DNA of 64,000 nucleotides from positions 122,354,817 through 122,418,816 of the forward strand of contig CM043958.1 in NCBI GenBank assembly GCA_014529385.2. The letters are read 5' to 3'. Shown here piece by piece: positions 1-12,700 of this stretch. A program made the translations under genes and the position numbers. Each line of letters starts with the position of its first letter. Within the stretch, counting starts at the first letter, position 1. The notes under the pieces were generated by a model. That model had not been told where the DNA came from, searched no databases, and was given only the letters and a program-made list of their open reading frames with translations. Source of the DNA: Adiantum capillus-veneris (Eukaryota; Streptophyta; Polypodiopsida; Polypodiales; Pteridaceae).

Positions 1-722
1 CATAATGCGATCCAATTTCTGATCAGACGTAGGCAACTGAAAAGAATTTATCTTTGATAAGATTTATAAAGTGGTGAAATTTTGCCAAAGTTACTGGAAG
101 GAGAACACATCTCGTTTTTCAAAGGTCAGTGAGTGTCTTCACGCTGAGCATTGCTAAGGCTCGAGTTTCTGTAGCTCGCACAACAAAAGAGGCATTTTCC
201 TTCAGGATTGAAACCTTATATAAAGCTTATGCTTATTTTTCCTTTCAATAACGCCATATCCAATAAATTTTCTGGATTATGTGTGGTATGTCAGATCTAC
301 ACCTAATTCAAGAACATCATTTTAGTTGGCTGCAGGTATTAAGCCCTTTTTGTCACAGCTGTTATTTTCTCACGAGGTAGTGGTCTATTTAGGCTGTACC
401 ATGGACCATGCTGCACACAATGGCTCTTTCTTGTAAAGATACATACTCTTTTTTTATGGTAAATCTAATGGGAACTTTGGGCTATTGGCTTGAACCAGAG
501 TGAAGAGAGCTTCGTTTCCATCTTACAAACAAAAAAGCCCTCTGATGCAAGTTGGAATACTGTCGATCGTTAGAATACCCTTATGCAAGTCATTCGATTG
601 CCTTTTGAAAAAGGTGTGGCAACTTCTTTCAAACAGTGTCATGCTAGGAGACGTTAATTGTATGTTGGATGCTGATGTGTTGAACACTGTCATACTCGTT
701 TAGAATTTGCAGGTGTGCAGCA
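1..722 (+). other. Upstream region of the host gene
   Basis: I see no convincing coding region here. It probably holds the promoter, 5' UTR or early introns of the gene that follows. An AG acceptor-like site (TTTGCAG, ending at 712) lies just before the first ATG I use, so the first exon listed may really be an internal exon with more coding sequence or 5' UTR upstream. No clear TATA box or start site could be placed. Confidence 0.4.
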
Positions 723-3700
723 ATGATGGGACAATGTGGTCCTAGAATACTCAGTTTCAAGTCAATTTTCAGCTCACTGAGGTATTGGGATGATGCCTCA
801 AGCATCCATAGGGATCGGCAAGCTGAGCTTCAGCTCGTCTGGGAGGTAAGAAACACTGTTGGTTCAGGACTGCTTCAAGAGATTAAATTAGTCAATATGT
901 TCACAAGGGGGGCCTGCTTTGCAAATTATTGCTTTGTTTACGTTCATTAAATCTGCAGTTTACTGTCTGAACTAACAAACTGTGACTATGCCTCTCTTTT
1001 TGGCCAGGAGATTGGAGATGATAAGAGTAAGAGGCTCGAACAGCTTCAGCAATCAGTGTCGGTAGCTGTACACAACATTTATGAAAGGGTGATCAGAGAG
1101 CTTCATTTGTACTGCACAGCCTATGCGTTTAAAAATTGCACGCTGTTTAAGCAATTTATATGGTTTGCTCATGTTTACTGTCAGGCAATAGAAGAAAATA
1201 TAAGGAGGAAAGCAGATTTGGAAGACATGGTGGCCAAAAGTGAGACTCAACTGAAAGAGCTGCTTGGACCCAGTGCTTTTGAGGTGTGTAAACTCAAAGT
1301 TTAAAGCTGAAAGGCACCTTGATTGAAGTGAACTAATCCAAATGTTACAATATGACAGGTAATAGCATCACAGCATTTGCCTCTACAGACCCGATTGAAC
1401 ATAAATACAACTCATCTGAAGGCCATGGAAAGCGTTGGCATTACCGAGTATGGCTGGATTGGAGGACTGCTTGTCTTAGTAAAGCTCCGTCACAGGATTG
1501 TAGCATTCAGAGAAATGTTAAAGCTTCCACCTTGTAAAAGTGCAGACCTTGATGAGGTAATTCACATATAACCATTTTTTTGGGGTCTGTTTTTTGATAA
1601 ATCTACACAAACCAGCACATGTGAAAACGCATGTGCAACTAATATACACTGTAACCTTTACCTCTTATAATGTTATGGAACTTGTCTGTCTCACCATGTT
1701 TTTAACATCGGTATTGGGTTTTGGCACAGATGCTTGCTCGCACAACTGAAGACCTTTATAATTTATGTCCAAGTAAAATGACCTTGGTTCCAACAATCAC
1801 ATTGTCAAAAACTAGACAAAAGCCCATCTTTCAGGTTTGTGTTTGTATGTGTTCTCCTTTTCATGTATTCATATTTCAATCACCTGGTTGGGTTGAATAC
1901 AGATATCTGATTTACATTATCATCGTACTTGAGTGTTTGCTGATATGGTTATTGCACTTAATGCTTCTCCATTAATGACATCTTTGCGTATTAAGTAGCA
2001 GTCAGTAGTATCATTGGAAAAGTAAGCTTTGCACACTAAATTGTTCTCCAATGGTGTACTACAAAAACCTTACTTGGATTCTTTTCTAAACAGAGGATGC
2101 ATCATTTTTATCACACACTTTGTGCCATTGAGGATATGTGGGTGCACTCTTTAGTTACCAAGGTAAACACTTTAGCTCTTCTAAATGTCATTAATGTAAG
2201 CTCGGCACTTTAATGCTCTGAATTGGTAAACTAATGAAATATAGTAAGCAGGATGCACAGAAGATGCCTAACTTTCCTCAATTCTCTGAATCACCTCTTC
2301 GAAAATGTCTTGAAAAAGGTTGCTTCAATGCTTCTCTTGTTCTTTTTCTCTATGATGAACACTATGATAAGTTCTGAAGGTCTTGCCGTAAATCTAACAT
2401 GTAAAGCATGCCTCCAGATAGTTCTTTGAGATGGAGCACTAAATCTTCAAGCTCAAAGATCAGATTGAAAGCCATGGAAAACGGGCATACGAAATTGAGT
2501 GATGAAGCCTCGGCTCTAGATCAACTCAGTAAGTGGCTTTTTCATTTTGTTGAATGTATTTTTAGTTGAGCTTCTGATCTTAATTTCCTACCTATGCTAT
2601 TTACCTGCTACAGCTGATAAGATACTAAGAAAACTTGAAAAGATCAACAGGCAAACAAAATCAACGAGCCAGTCTGTGGGTGAGGTTTCCAGTCCTCTTT
2701 TGCCATGCTCAAGGGCAATGAATTCTCCATCTTCAAAACACACTGCAACACCTAAAGACCTAAGATGTAAATCGCTCTCATTGCCACTTTCGCCCAGTAA
2801 TGTCTCAACAACACCAACTTCTATCATACCAGAATCAACAGTTTTCACACCCACACCTGGCTATTATAGTGAAGATCAATCAGAAAATCTTGATACTTGT
2901 TGGGCAGCCCAATATGCAAGCGACTTGCATGACCGCAGATTTAGAGAGCCAAATGTTGAGAACCAAAGCCTAGCAGCAAGTGTGAAACCAAACATGCTAT
3001 CAAGTTTGTTTTCATCTATTGAGCTCCAGTGTCGAGAAGATGCTCAAGCAAGTGCTAAAACAAACAGGTTATTAGATCTGCTGTCAGCTGATAACAAACT
3101 TATCAGGGGTAAACAAGGCTTTCCCTGTCCTAGGTCACCAACAACTGCAGTCAATGGGAAAACTTTATCCCCAAGCTCAAAAGCCAATACACATCCACCT
3201 GCACAGATCCCGTCCGTTGCACCAATGTCTCCACCTCCACCTCCACCTCCACCTCCACCGCCACCACTACTGTTGCTGCCATCACGTACTCATCCTCCTC
3301 CTCCACCACCACCACCACCGCCACCATCCCATTCATCAAGAGGCAGAACATTTCAAACCAGTAAATCAAAAAAACTTAGGAAATCACCTACTATAAGCAG
3401 ACTCTATCTTGAGATGAAGAGAAAGATGGAAGGAATGGCATCTAGTCAATCACCCTGCACAGATGTTGCTGTGCAGCGTCGAACAGGAAATGGTTCTCGC
3501 CAGAGCATGGCTGAAGCTCTAGCAGAGATTACCAGAAGGCAAGTTTTTGATTATTGGGTTGTGTTTCTTATTAAAACAATCAAGTCCTAATGATTTCTTT
3601 GTCAACCTGTCTTTCAGATCTGCTTACTTCAGAAAAATAGAAGATGATGTGCATAAGCATGCAAAATCCATACTTATAGTAAAATCCAAACTGGAGACAT

Positions 3701-5105
3701 TTGAGGCCCTCAATATGCATGATTTACTGCAGTTCCATGGTGAGATAGAAGCTCACCTAGAGCAACTCACGGACGAATCTCAGGTGTTGAAACTATCCAA
3801 GAGTTTCCAATACTGTTTAAGACTTATTTTGATAATCCGGTAAGGATTGACACTCATGTCGAAAATATGGCATGTGCTTTTGTGCAGGTCTTGGCTCGTT
3901 TTGAAGGGTTTCCAATTAAAAAACTTGAAACTGTAAGAGCTGCAGCATCTCTACATCTCAAGTTGACCTCCTTGATTCAGCAGATTGACAAATGGTCTGT
4001 TGAGCCTCCCATGTCTGATCAGCTCGAGAAAGTCAACGCTTTCTTTGACAAAGTATGAAGATGTGCATTTCGTTGTACTCATTCTTGGGTATAAAATTCT
4101 TTGTTTACTGGAGAGTATTCTTGTTTCCAGGTGAAATCAGAAGTAGAAGCAATTGAAAGGACAAAAGATGAGGACTGTCAGCGCTTCAGCTGCCACAAGG
4201 TTCAATTCAGTTTCGAGACAATCATTTCTATCAAAGAGGCAATTGTTGGCATATGTTCTCAATGTTTAGCTTCAGCCCTGGCAGTAAGTAATACTTTCTC
4301 ATATATGCAGAGTCAAGCTCTGAAATAGAATACATCGACTTAAAAACAGACTACTATGGTGTTATTAAAAAATGATGACCATCTTTCCTTTCAGAACTAA
4401 AAGCGTGTTAGATCCTACTGAAACTCTTGACAGGAAAAAGAAAAGTGATCAAATCACGAGGCCTGCCAAGAGATAAACTACGAGCAAGCTGCAAAGAGAA
4501 TTTGCATCACTTATCAACTCAATGTCTATTCATGAAACTTCCAAACACAATGAATGTGCACCCGCTGAACATCCAAATGCATTGGGTGTTAGATCCACAT
4601 TTTCTGTCTTTATGGACATAATAAATGTCCACTGGTGAAACCCACTATTTATTTGATTCATTTTTTACCAATCAATATATAATCATGTAGAAAGTAGACA
4701 AGTTTGATTAGAATTTGAGTTAAGCCAAAAAGGATAAGCAATGCTATGGCCTTTGCCCTTAGGGTGGACCCAAAACCTGAGTATCATCATTGTCCAATGA
4801 TCAAATTTTCATGTCACTCATGTATACCACACAAATGGATTATGTGATATTTCCATTTTATTGATTTGCAGGAGAGCCAAAGGATCACATCAAATGTGAA
4901 GATGGGTGGGGGTGGGTACTCGTGCACCAAGGACATGAATAAGCTAAAGGGCACTTTCCAAATGCTGTACAAGGCGTTTCTGTTTGCATTCAGGGTTCAT
5001 AATTTTGCAGGTGGGCTTGACGAAAGAGCTGAGCAGTTGTCTTCTCAGTTGGCTCTTGAAATGGAGGGTTATCCTTCCAGCTTCTGGTCAGAGCTTGCCA
5101 AGTAG
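723..5105 (+). CDS. At4g04980-like proline-rich protein, 13 exons
   Basis: Spliced host gene of unknown biochemical role. Inferred exons: 723-845, 1008-1088, 1185-1283, 1359-1556, 1730-1834, 2094-2162, 2252-2318, 2418-2528, 2614-3538, 3618-3783, 3888-4052, 4131-4283, 4872-5105. Frame is kept at every junction, giving about 831 residues and a TAG stop. All introns are GT-AG except the one at 3539-3617, whose donor is AG|GCAAGT (GC-AG). Residues 1-100 include a W-E-E-I-G motif and a charged helix resembling the N-terminus of MAP65/ASE1 proteins. Residues 110-200 (around GITEYGWIGG and LPPC) and the C-terminal 240 residues (ending ...FAGGLDERAEQL...) resemble plant proteins annotated as uncharacterised At4g04980-like. 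Two poly-proline runs lie near residues 490-520. The exon model comes from reading-frame and splice-site logic only. The start codon is uncertain. Confidence 0.75.
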
Positions 5106-5530
5106 TCCTCTAACAAAAATACATAGGAAAACCAATTGACCCACTTTATATAATAGAGGTTCCTTGATGAAGAATTAAAGATATCAAAGTTCATCAAGGC
5201 ACCTTCGGGCGCAGGCCCGTGATACTTTCTTCCATTCTTTGCGAAAGCCTTAAAGAATGAATGATCAAGGCCAAGAAGGCAAATCTCATTGAGCTTGTCT
5301 GTTACCTGAAGGTATGCATCTGGTAAAGACCTTGAAGGAACAAGTGGAATCCTAGACCAATTTTGTAATTATCCCTTAGGTTATGACACCATTGCGACCG
5401 TTGAGGCAATTTTTGGCTAACATTTCTTGTAGATTTTAATGAAACCCCCTCCGACCACCTATTCACAATTATCATTGTAAAGGAATTGTGCCTACCATTT
5501 TGAAAAATGAAACACGAGAATCTATTCATA
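5106..5530. other. 3' flank of host gene, no gene seen
   Basis: AT-rich sequence directly after the stop codon. It should include the 3' UTR, but no clear polyadenylation signal or second gene could be supported. Confidence 0.4.
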
Positions 5531-5532
5531 TG

Positions 5533-5536
<4 letters not shown>

Positions 5537-5563
<27 letters not shown>

Positions 5564-5577
5564 CCCCCCCCCCCCCC
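5537..5577. repeat. (CT)n microsatellite followed by poly-C
   Basis: An uninterrupted CT run of about 26 bases passes straight into about 15 C residues. Short ORFs reading through it are repeat artefacts. Confidence 0.9.
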
Positions 5578-5762
5578 GGGGCAGTCCTTTTGCATGGCGA
5601 CATTCTCTTTTTGCATGACAATCCTCTCTAAATGTGTCTCTTTGGGCGGCAGTCCACATGCCGGGCGGATGCAAAGTTAAGGCCTTTCTCATATGCAATC
5701 GCCTATGCTTTCATCTTGAATGCCTATGGCTTCGCAATACGTAGACGTGATGCAGGGAAGGA

Positions 5763-5765
<3 letters not shown>

Positions 5766-5817
<52 letters not shown>

Positions 5818-5878
5818 CGCGCGCGAGTTGCTCCATAGCTATGGATCACGCATGAAGTGAATGACGACAGTGGATGAG

Positions 5879-5929
<51 letters not shown>

Positions 5930-5998
5930 GTGCGTGCGAATTGCTCGAAGCCATGGATCACGCATGAAGTGAATGGCGACAGTGGATGAGCTTCTCTC
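5766..5998. repeat. Duplicated unit with CT/GT microsatellites
   Basis: Two imperfect copies of a block of about 115 bp. Each contains ATGGATCACGCATGAAGTGA and GACAGTGGATGAGCTT, and each is preceded by a microsatellite: CT then GT at 5766-5816, and CT at 5884-5927. The second copy starts near 5940. The duplication includes the repeat tract, which suggests slippage or unequal exchange. Confidence 0.8.
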
Positions 5999-6820
5999 AC
6001 TTGGGATAGTTTCCTACGACGTTAAAACGCTTCTTCTTCTTCTTCTCTCTCTATCTCTCTTTCAAAAAGCTACCCTCCAAATGCATGGAAGGTTCTTGGT
6101 CAAATCATCCTTACAAATCATCAGGTTTGTCCTTTTTAGTAAGAGAGGTCGTAGAGCTTATTAGGTTAATACTTGGCTCATCCAAAACATTTTAGTGCAA
6201 TGTTTTGGGATTGTCTCTCAACAAACCCACTGGATACCTATGCGGTTTGCATGCTCCCCTTTATGGTGCAACCTAGGGTTAGAAAAATATATTTTCCTTA
6301 ACCTAAGAAAATAAGTGCAAACTTGAAATGCTACCCATTCTCAGATCAGAATTTGAAGCTTTCGCCGGTATTTACACTAAAACTTGTAAAAATTTGTCTC
6401 GATCTTCAAGGCAAGCTCAAAATCTAACTGGGATGTTATGATTTTAGCCGGTTCAAATACAATGTACCCCAATTTTTTTCTAACCCTGGTGCAACCTCCA
6501 CTCCTTCGAGCATAATGCCTCTTGATTGAGAAAATAGAAGGTTCCTTCACTACTTTTTTTAACCTTCAGCTCTCCATCTCTGGCCAATAAAGAAAGTAGC
6601 CTTCTTTGGACCTTGATAAAATTTCTAAAAAGGTCGAGTGATAGACCATCAGGTTGGGCCCATAAAATCAGTTTGTCCCAGTTGAAACCTATCCTCTTTT
6701 GTAAAGATGTTACAAACAATATAAATTAACTAGTTAACGCTTTTTACCAAAATGGCTTTGAAAGAGCAAAGCTATGGAGAATCATTAGAGAGTTACTTAG
6801 AGATTGCTCTCCTTCATCTT
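5999..6820. other. Intergenic, no recognisable gene
   Basis: No domain, RNA gene or element end could be identified. Small ORFs on both strands lack any recognisable motif. Confidence 0.4.
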
Positions 6821-7154
6821 ATTTTTGTAACCCCCAAATCATTTTGGATTTAATTCGAATTGGAGGGCACTAAGACCCCTATTCGGGTGTCTAATGCCCC
6901 CAATAATGGCATATCATATAGTCGTAGTGTGGGTGGTGGAGGGCCTCTCTTCCTCCATCTATATCTCTCACTCACATTTTCTTAGCTTATTTTTGTAACC
7001 CCCAAATCATTTTGGATTTAATTCGAATTGGAGGGCACTAGGACCCCTATTGGGGTGTCTAATCCCCCCAATAATGGCATATCATATTGTCCTAGTGTGG
7101 GTGGTGGAGGGCCTCTCTTCCTCCATCTATATCTCTCACTCACATTTTCTTAAG
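6821..7154. repeat. 167-bp tandem duplication
   Basis: Copy 1 is 6821-6987 and copy 2 is 6988-7154, differing at only a handful of positions. The unit begins TATTTTTGTAACCCCCAAAT and ends in CTCACATTTTCTTA. High identity points to a recent local duplication. It has no coding content. Confidence 0.9.
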
Positions 7155-7609
7155 TCTAAGCCCCCAAAAAAGACTTATGCTAATAAAAGAATCTTTTTAA
7201 ACTTGTAAGCCCTCATAGGAGAAGTGGGATATCTTTATTCCTACAAAATCCCCCACTCTCCCTCTATCTTATTGATGGGCCTACACACTCTCTCCACCCT
7301 TATATTACTAAATACCTTTTTTGGAGTAAATTCCATGTGGCTTCACCTGTCTTCCACCTTTAAACATTAACATTGTCATGTTTTTTTTTTTGGTGATGGT
7401 GGTAGGTAACAAAAGCTTTCTCCCTTTTATTGTATTGCTTGGAGTACTTGTTTCTCCTCTCCATATACTCATGTAACTGTTCAAGTGTCTTTGGCAATTA
7501 AGTAAAAAAGCATCTTGGAAAACTTGCAAGTTTTATTTCTAAAATATCTTGACAATTTTTAGTGAGGTGCTTCCTTTTTTAAGTGTTTAAATAGTAGTGA
7601 AGCTCAATT

Positions 7610-7641
<32 letters not shown>

Positions 7642-9170
7642 CTTCCTTCCTGTGTGTGTGAGCTGCTAAATAACAATAGTGCAGGAGATGTACGTGGAGG
7701 AGATAGAGAAGGCGGGTTGGGTGGAGAGTCGACGAAGACCTTTAGCACAGAGCACGACACACATGAGAGCTTTGTAGGGTAGGGGGAGGGGAAAGGGAGG
7801 CGTCACGACTAAATGGCACACGATCTTTAATGAAGTCCCCGTCATGGGATCGACGGCGGACAATTAAACGAAGCAAAAATTTGGCAGCGACCCCCTCCCT
7901 CCCCCCCGATTCGAATTTAGAGGGGTACTGTGGCATCTCAATGCCCTGACCGGGCGCGCATGTACATTTCATAAAAAAGTGGGTGTGTTTACATTTACTG
8001 ACGCTTGTTTGAGTTTACTCTCCGGATGTCCGAGTTTATAAAATTTGTTCGAGTTTACTTTTTCCCAAATCAGACGGCCCCAAGTGTCTCTGCTTTTGTG
8101 CCTGAACTTCTCCTCCATGGATCCCATCTGGAGGGTAATTTAAGACCGCGTGTTCTTTAGTCTCGAGGGAAGGAGGGGAATCTTATGAGGATTAATTTTT
8201 TAAAGGTGCATGAATTGCAATGTAAATCTTCACACCCGAGGGTGTAAAGCGAGTGGAAAACTATGGCAACAAAGCTCACACCCACTCAAATAGCTCTCCA
8301 GAAAACTCTACCTATCCGCAACACGTATACCTATGGATCTATATCACTTGTGAGTTGTAATTGGCTCACATGTATCTACAAATGGTATACATAATTGAGA
8401 AGCACTAAATCAAGTGTTGCAACCTCTCTAAAATCCCACACAATCTCAATGTGCACAAAACCGCATCTGGATGTGTTATCAATCCAAAAGCCACATCCCA
8501 AAACAACACTTGCATACACAAATGAAATGTAAAACATCTCTCAAACAACACTACAATGTGACATACATATCCAAAGATGCAAGCTACATAATACTCTACA
8601 TTGTAGGATCAGTCCAATTGTCAAATAGTCTGACATATGTAGAAACTATTGAAGGTTGCTACAAAAAAAATTGGTGTTCAAAGTTCAAAATCATGATATT
8701 GCCAATGTGTCTAAAAAATTGATAAACCTTGCGGTAGACTCAAACGTGTGAGAGATTTGAATCCGAGTGTGAAAGATATGGCAAAATAGTGTTTTGTGGC
8801 CCAAAAGTGTAGAACAAATTAGTTGCTGTACCTACTATAATTTTGAATAGAATTAGAAATTAAACATTTTCATTGTGCTAGAACATGCCAAAATCCCAAT
8901 CTAGACTCTTGGATCATATCCACCTTACTCCTATTGCTTGTGATATGTAAAAAATGGGGTTTTAGAGCCCAAAAATGACAAAATCGAGCTGCAAAAAACA
9001 TTTTTTCATGTTTTTTCTTTGCTCTACGTGATGCAAGGTCAAGGTTTCTATCACCACTCCCCCTTTTTTGTGATACCAGTTGAAGAGTACACTAGCGTGG
9101 AAGCTGTGTGGTGGGGGTGCACATGCAATGAGTGTAGAGTGATAGGCTGTGTGTGGGTGGAGTACTCACT
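7155..9170. other. Intergenic, no recognisable gene
   Basis: This contains a (CT)n run at 7614-7641 and otherwise unclassified AT-rich DNA. No element ends, RNA genes or protein domains could be supported. It may include old transposon remnants too diverged to read by eye. Confidence 0.35.
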
Positions 9171-9179
9171 ACTAATGAG

Positions 9180-9335
9180 TGAGCCCCCTTATTCTTTTAT
9201 GTAGAAAGAATAAGGTCAGTGGTGGGCAGTGAAGTTGGTGGGCATCGGGGGGACCGGATGTCCAATCATGGGGCAAGGCACACGCCACCTTTACCCCAAC
9301 ACCATGTCCCCTCTTCAAGAGCGAGTTACTTTTGA
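9180..9335 (+). repeat. Dispersed repeat, related to 45.33-45.52 kb in reverse
   Basis: The stretch with AATAAGG...GTGGTGGGCA...GGCATC...GGCACACGCCACCTTTACCC is similar to the reverse complement of about 45330-45520, which has AATAAGGAAGGTAGTGG...GGCACGTCACCTTTACCC. The similarity is patchy, with shared order. It probably comes from an old LTR family, but no boundaries could be found. Confidence 0.45.
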
Positions 9336-10180
9336 TTAGCTTAAAGCTGTTACCAACTAATGCTCTTAGTGGCAGAGAATGTGCCACTAAAAGATTGGGA
9401 GTTTAGCAAGATTATGCATAATCACCATACTTGGATAGGCAGTTTGTTGATAAAAACAACCAATGACAAAGTCTTCTATTTGATAGCCTCTTTAGGACAA
9501 AAGAATGGATCCTACCTAGAGTCCATGTTTGAGAAGAAAACTACAAGCCTGCTAAAAAGTAAGTGAAGAATACAATCATGACTATGATCACTATGTGGCA
9601 AGAGAGTCATAGAGGTCCATGTATCATGTCGACAAAGATGATTATAACATGCATTGCTGCATTTAAAAATGAGATTAGAGGGTCCTTTCATAGGTTTCTT
9701 GGAGGGTAAAGAAGGATTATTCTTGGACCTATAGTATACCCCAACAAAGAAAAAGTATGCGGTTGAATTCTTGAGTTATGTATCTGTTGACACAATTTAT
9801 GGTCACTTTTGAATCTATACAATGTTTTTTGAGAAAAGTTTGGAGGAGTTTGGATCCATTACTTGATCTTCTCAAATTCTCTTAATCCAGTTCAAAAGAT
9901 CTTGTGTGTGCTTTCCCTTACACACAAGGAATTTGGGCCACTTGGCTGGCACACTCATTATCTTTGGAGTTGACAATGTGAGGTTATTATATGATCAAGG
10001 ATCCAACTCTTATTTGAGTAAGGGGGTTGTGTGTGGATTCCATCTTAGGTGATCAAAATAAATCATTGAGATTTTGAATTTTCAGTGGACCAGCAAGCAA
10101 CTAGTTTGAAGGCCTAGATGGAGGACCGCCGGCTAGAAAAGCGAATGTTGTGAGCAATATGGAAGAGTCATACCAACTGC
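9336..10180. other. Unclassified DNA, possible decayed gag flank
   Basis: It contains a 68-codon + strand ORF (9360-9566) without a recognisable motif. Its position just upstream of a gag remnant suggests retroelement origin, but I could not align it. Confidence 0.3.
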
Positions 10181-10189
10181 TTTTTAGAA

Positions 10190-10640
10190 ATGGATCAAGA
10201 AATACATTGGATCTAGGGATCCATATGACCACTTAGCGAGCTTTAGGCAAGTGCTACGGGTTGAGAGAATATTTGACTTCCATACTTAGTTTGAAGGATT
10301 TGGAATGACCCTAGAAGGTAACACTTTGACTTGTTTTTAAGACATACCTCTTGGATCCATTACATATTTACCAACATTAGCTTAAAGAGTTTTTGTTGTA
10401 TGCTAAAAAATGGGAATCAAGCATAATGCAGTAGCATAGATCTACAACTTTAAGCAAAAACAAGGAGAGTCTGTAAGAGACTGTGTTAGTATAATGAGGT
10501 AGTACATTGGCAAATGTTCCAAGGTTGAAAATTCCAATCCAGGACAGGATTGTCTCATTGTTCCTTGAAAATCTACTCAAATTCCATTTTGGAATAGTGA
10601 TACTAGTATATCTTTTGGAGCGTATTGTAAGGCCATTTGG
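10190..10640 (+). pseudogene. Decayed Ty3/Gypsy gag fragment
   Basis: Reading + strand frames with stops ignored gives DPYDHLASFRQVLRVE, then FEGFGMTLEG, then a segment with GIKHNAV and YNFKQKQ. These align in order with the capsid-type gag domain of G1 (DPYAHVSLFKQVLRAE, YEGFGLTLEG, GIKHNTVSQIYAFKQ, residues about 408-490 of the 30759-34310 ORF). Several in-frame stops make it a pseudogene. It lies upstream of a separate gag N-terminus near 11.64 kb, so it is either a different old copy or a rearranged piece. Confidence 0.75.
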
Positions 10641-10659
10641 ATAGCATGTTATATTCTTG

Positions 10660-11600
10660 TAACTAAATCACTATAATCCTCCATTATTTTCCTAACCACT
10701 TGAGAGAAGACCACTTTAGGGATGATGGGCTCAGTGCTCTCCTGGTATTTTCTAATCTCTTTAAGAGCCACTATTCTTGGCCTCCATCTTTCTTTCTTTT
10801 GTGTTGTTGGTGGCAATGGAGTTGGTCACCAAGCCCATTCAAGAGGGTCATGTTTGTACTTTTTCCTCCCATTCTCTTGTTCTTGCTATTCTTTGGGCGT
10901 CACCTTTCCTTTTTCCTTATTTGCACATTTCTTTGCATTGTGGAAATGTGGTGGGGTTTGAGCTCCCAAAAGCACCTTGCTAGGCAGCTCATGCTCTGTC
11001 CTCCTTTGCCTTCTTCTCTACCTCTACTCTTACTTGTAAATGGGCAAGGTAAGCGCTCTCAGCCTCTTCCTTTTCCCACTCCTCTTGCTCCCTCTGTCGT
11101 CGCTCGATCTTCTTTAGGAATTATTTCCCGCCTCCTCTTTTCTCCACTTCTCCTTGACTCTCTTTATTCACTTTGCCTCTCTTTCTTTGGATTGAGGGTC
11201 ACTCGATACGACCTTCCTGACCCTTTGCTTCATGTGTGCACCAAAATTTTGTAGTATAACCTGCGTGGTAGGTTAAGTTGTAGGATATGGGTCAGTGGGT
11301 GGTACTTCCACATTAAGAGGAGGGCTCCGATATTCTAATTTAGAGGCCCTTCTTTCCTCCTCCGCTCTTCCTTCCGTTTGTAAAGTTACAAGTAGAAAGG
11401 AAGTGGATCCGACACGTGCGGGCGACATGATTTAAAGGTGGAAGATTATTGAATATTTATCTCATGGTTGTTTGATCCTCCCCATTGAATGGTTGCAAAG
11501 GTTGTGGGTCTTCAAGAGCCAATTGTGGAGGTTAGGCCACCATTGGTGAAGGTTGCAAGATCTCCACATTTGTGCAAGGTGGTAGATTTGATGCAGTGGA
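10660..11600. other. Pyrimidine-rich region, possible decayed - strand coding DNA
   Basis: The + strand is strongly C/T-rich. On the - strand around 11030-11130 there is a Glu/Lys-rich stretch reading EQEEWEKEEAESAYLAHLQ, interrupted by stops on either side. It may be a remnant of a charged coiled-coil retroelement ORF. The 184-codon + strand ORF (10700-11254) looks like its shadow. Confidence 0.3.
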
Positions 11601-11629
11601 TTTTGCATGAACTAAGGGTTTTGAATTTA

Positions 11630-12690
11630 CGATGGTATGAGTGGTAGAGGTTCCATTATTGTGCGTAGTGAGGGAAGCTTCAACCAAGGGACCATACCCA
11701 TCTTAGAGCCAATCTCAAAAGAAAGTGTTTCAAATACTTCATTGAAAAGGTGGTATCTCCACATGGCCGAGGGAACCAAAAGTGTGAGTTTCAAGGAAGA
11801 AACCAAAATGGGGGCGAGACCATTGCAACCTGCACCAAAAAATGATGCTTGGACCACAACACAATTCTTATATGAGAACATTTTCACGTGCTATGGCCTT
11901 CATATCGAAATAATGAGTGATCGAGGCGCGCATTTTATAAATGACATGATTGAATTCTTGTTGCATGAATTCATGATCATTCATTCTAAATCAGCACCAT
12001 ATCATCCTCAAGCCAATGGATAGGTTGAGAGCACCAACAAAGTTTTGTGCACAGTTCTAATAAAAATTGTTAGTGAATCTAGAACAGATTGGGAACTGAA
12101 ACTACATTTGGCAATTTGGGCATATCGGGTAGCATTTAAAACACCACAAAATACAAGTCCTTTCAAATTAGTGTTTGGGATAAATGCTATTCTGCCAAAA
12201 GAGTTCTTAATTCTACACTACGTGTAGCTCAAAACTTGGACTAGAATGGACATGAGTTGTCTGATAGACTGAACCAACTGATGCAATTAGATGAGATAGA
12301 CTTCAAGAAGTTATAACTATTTACTCACACAAATAACAGTTGAAACAATTCCATGACCAACATGTGAAAAACAAGGAATTTCAAAAGGGTGACTATGTAT
12401 TAGTCTATATCCTAAAACAACATTCCAAGAAACTTAAAAAATAAGGTGATGATCCCTTTGTGATCAACGATATATCTCCAAGTGGAGCTGTCCAACTCGC
12501 AATATTAGAGGGAGAGGTAATGTCTAGCTCAATAAATTGATGCAAAATGAATAAGTATAACCAACCTCTCATTGCAAACATGCTAGAAAGGATATATTTA
12601 GCAAAGAAGCGCCAAAAAAAGGCTCAAGAAGTCAAAGACCAAACACAAAAGAAAGCAAAATTATAGATTTTGAAGATGAAGAATAAACAG
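11630..12690 (+). pseudogene. G2: gag N-terminus joined to integrase, internally deleted
   Basis: The first part (11637-11800) reads EGSFNQGTIPILEPISKESV and resembles residues 27-46 of the G1 Gag. At about 11845 it jumps into integrase: TTTQFLYENIF, SDRGAHFIND, YHPQANG, then a stop, VESTNK, and SRTDWELKLHLAIWAYRVA. An integrase C-terminal stretch, KNKEFQKGDYVLVYILKQH, lies near 12370-12420. The join removes most of gag, protease, RT and RNase H, so this copy (G2) carries a large internal deletion. Several stops interrupt it. It runs into the 12701 insertion and resumes at 15793. Confidence 0.85.
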
Positions 12691-12695
12691 CTCCC

Positions 12696-12700
12696 ATCAC
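12696..12700. repeat. Target-site duplication ATCAC (left)
   Basis: ATCAC directly precedes the TGTGAGG end of the insertion and recurs at 15793-15797 directly after the ...CCTTACA end. A 5-bp duplication is typical of LTR retrotransposon integrases. Confidence 0.85.

Noticed and set aside
3151-3396. His/Leu-rich and Val/Glu-rich ORFs over the proline-rich exon
   Set aside because: They are alternative frames of the CCN repeats encoding poly-proline.
5632-5954. ORFs rich in Ser-Leu or Arg-Glu over CT repeats
   Set aside because: They are translations of microsatellites.
10700-11254. 184-codon + strand ORF rich in Leu, Phe and Ser
   Set aside because: Pyrimidine-biased shadow of a charged - strand sequence, with no recognisable domain and membrane-like only by composition.
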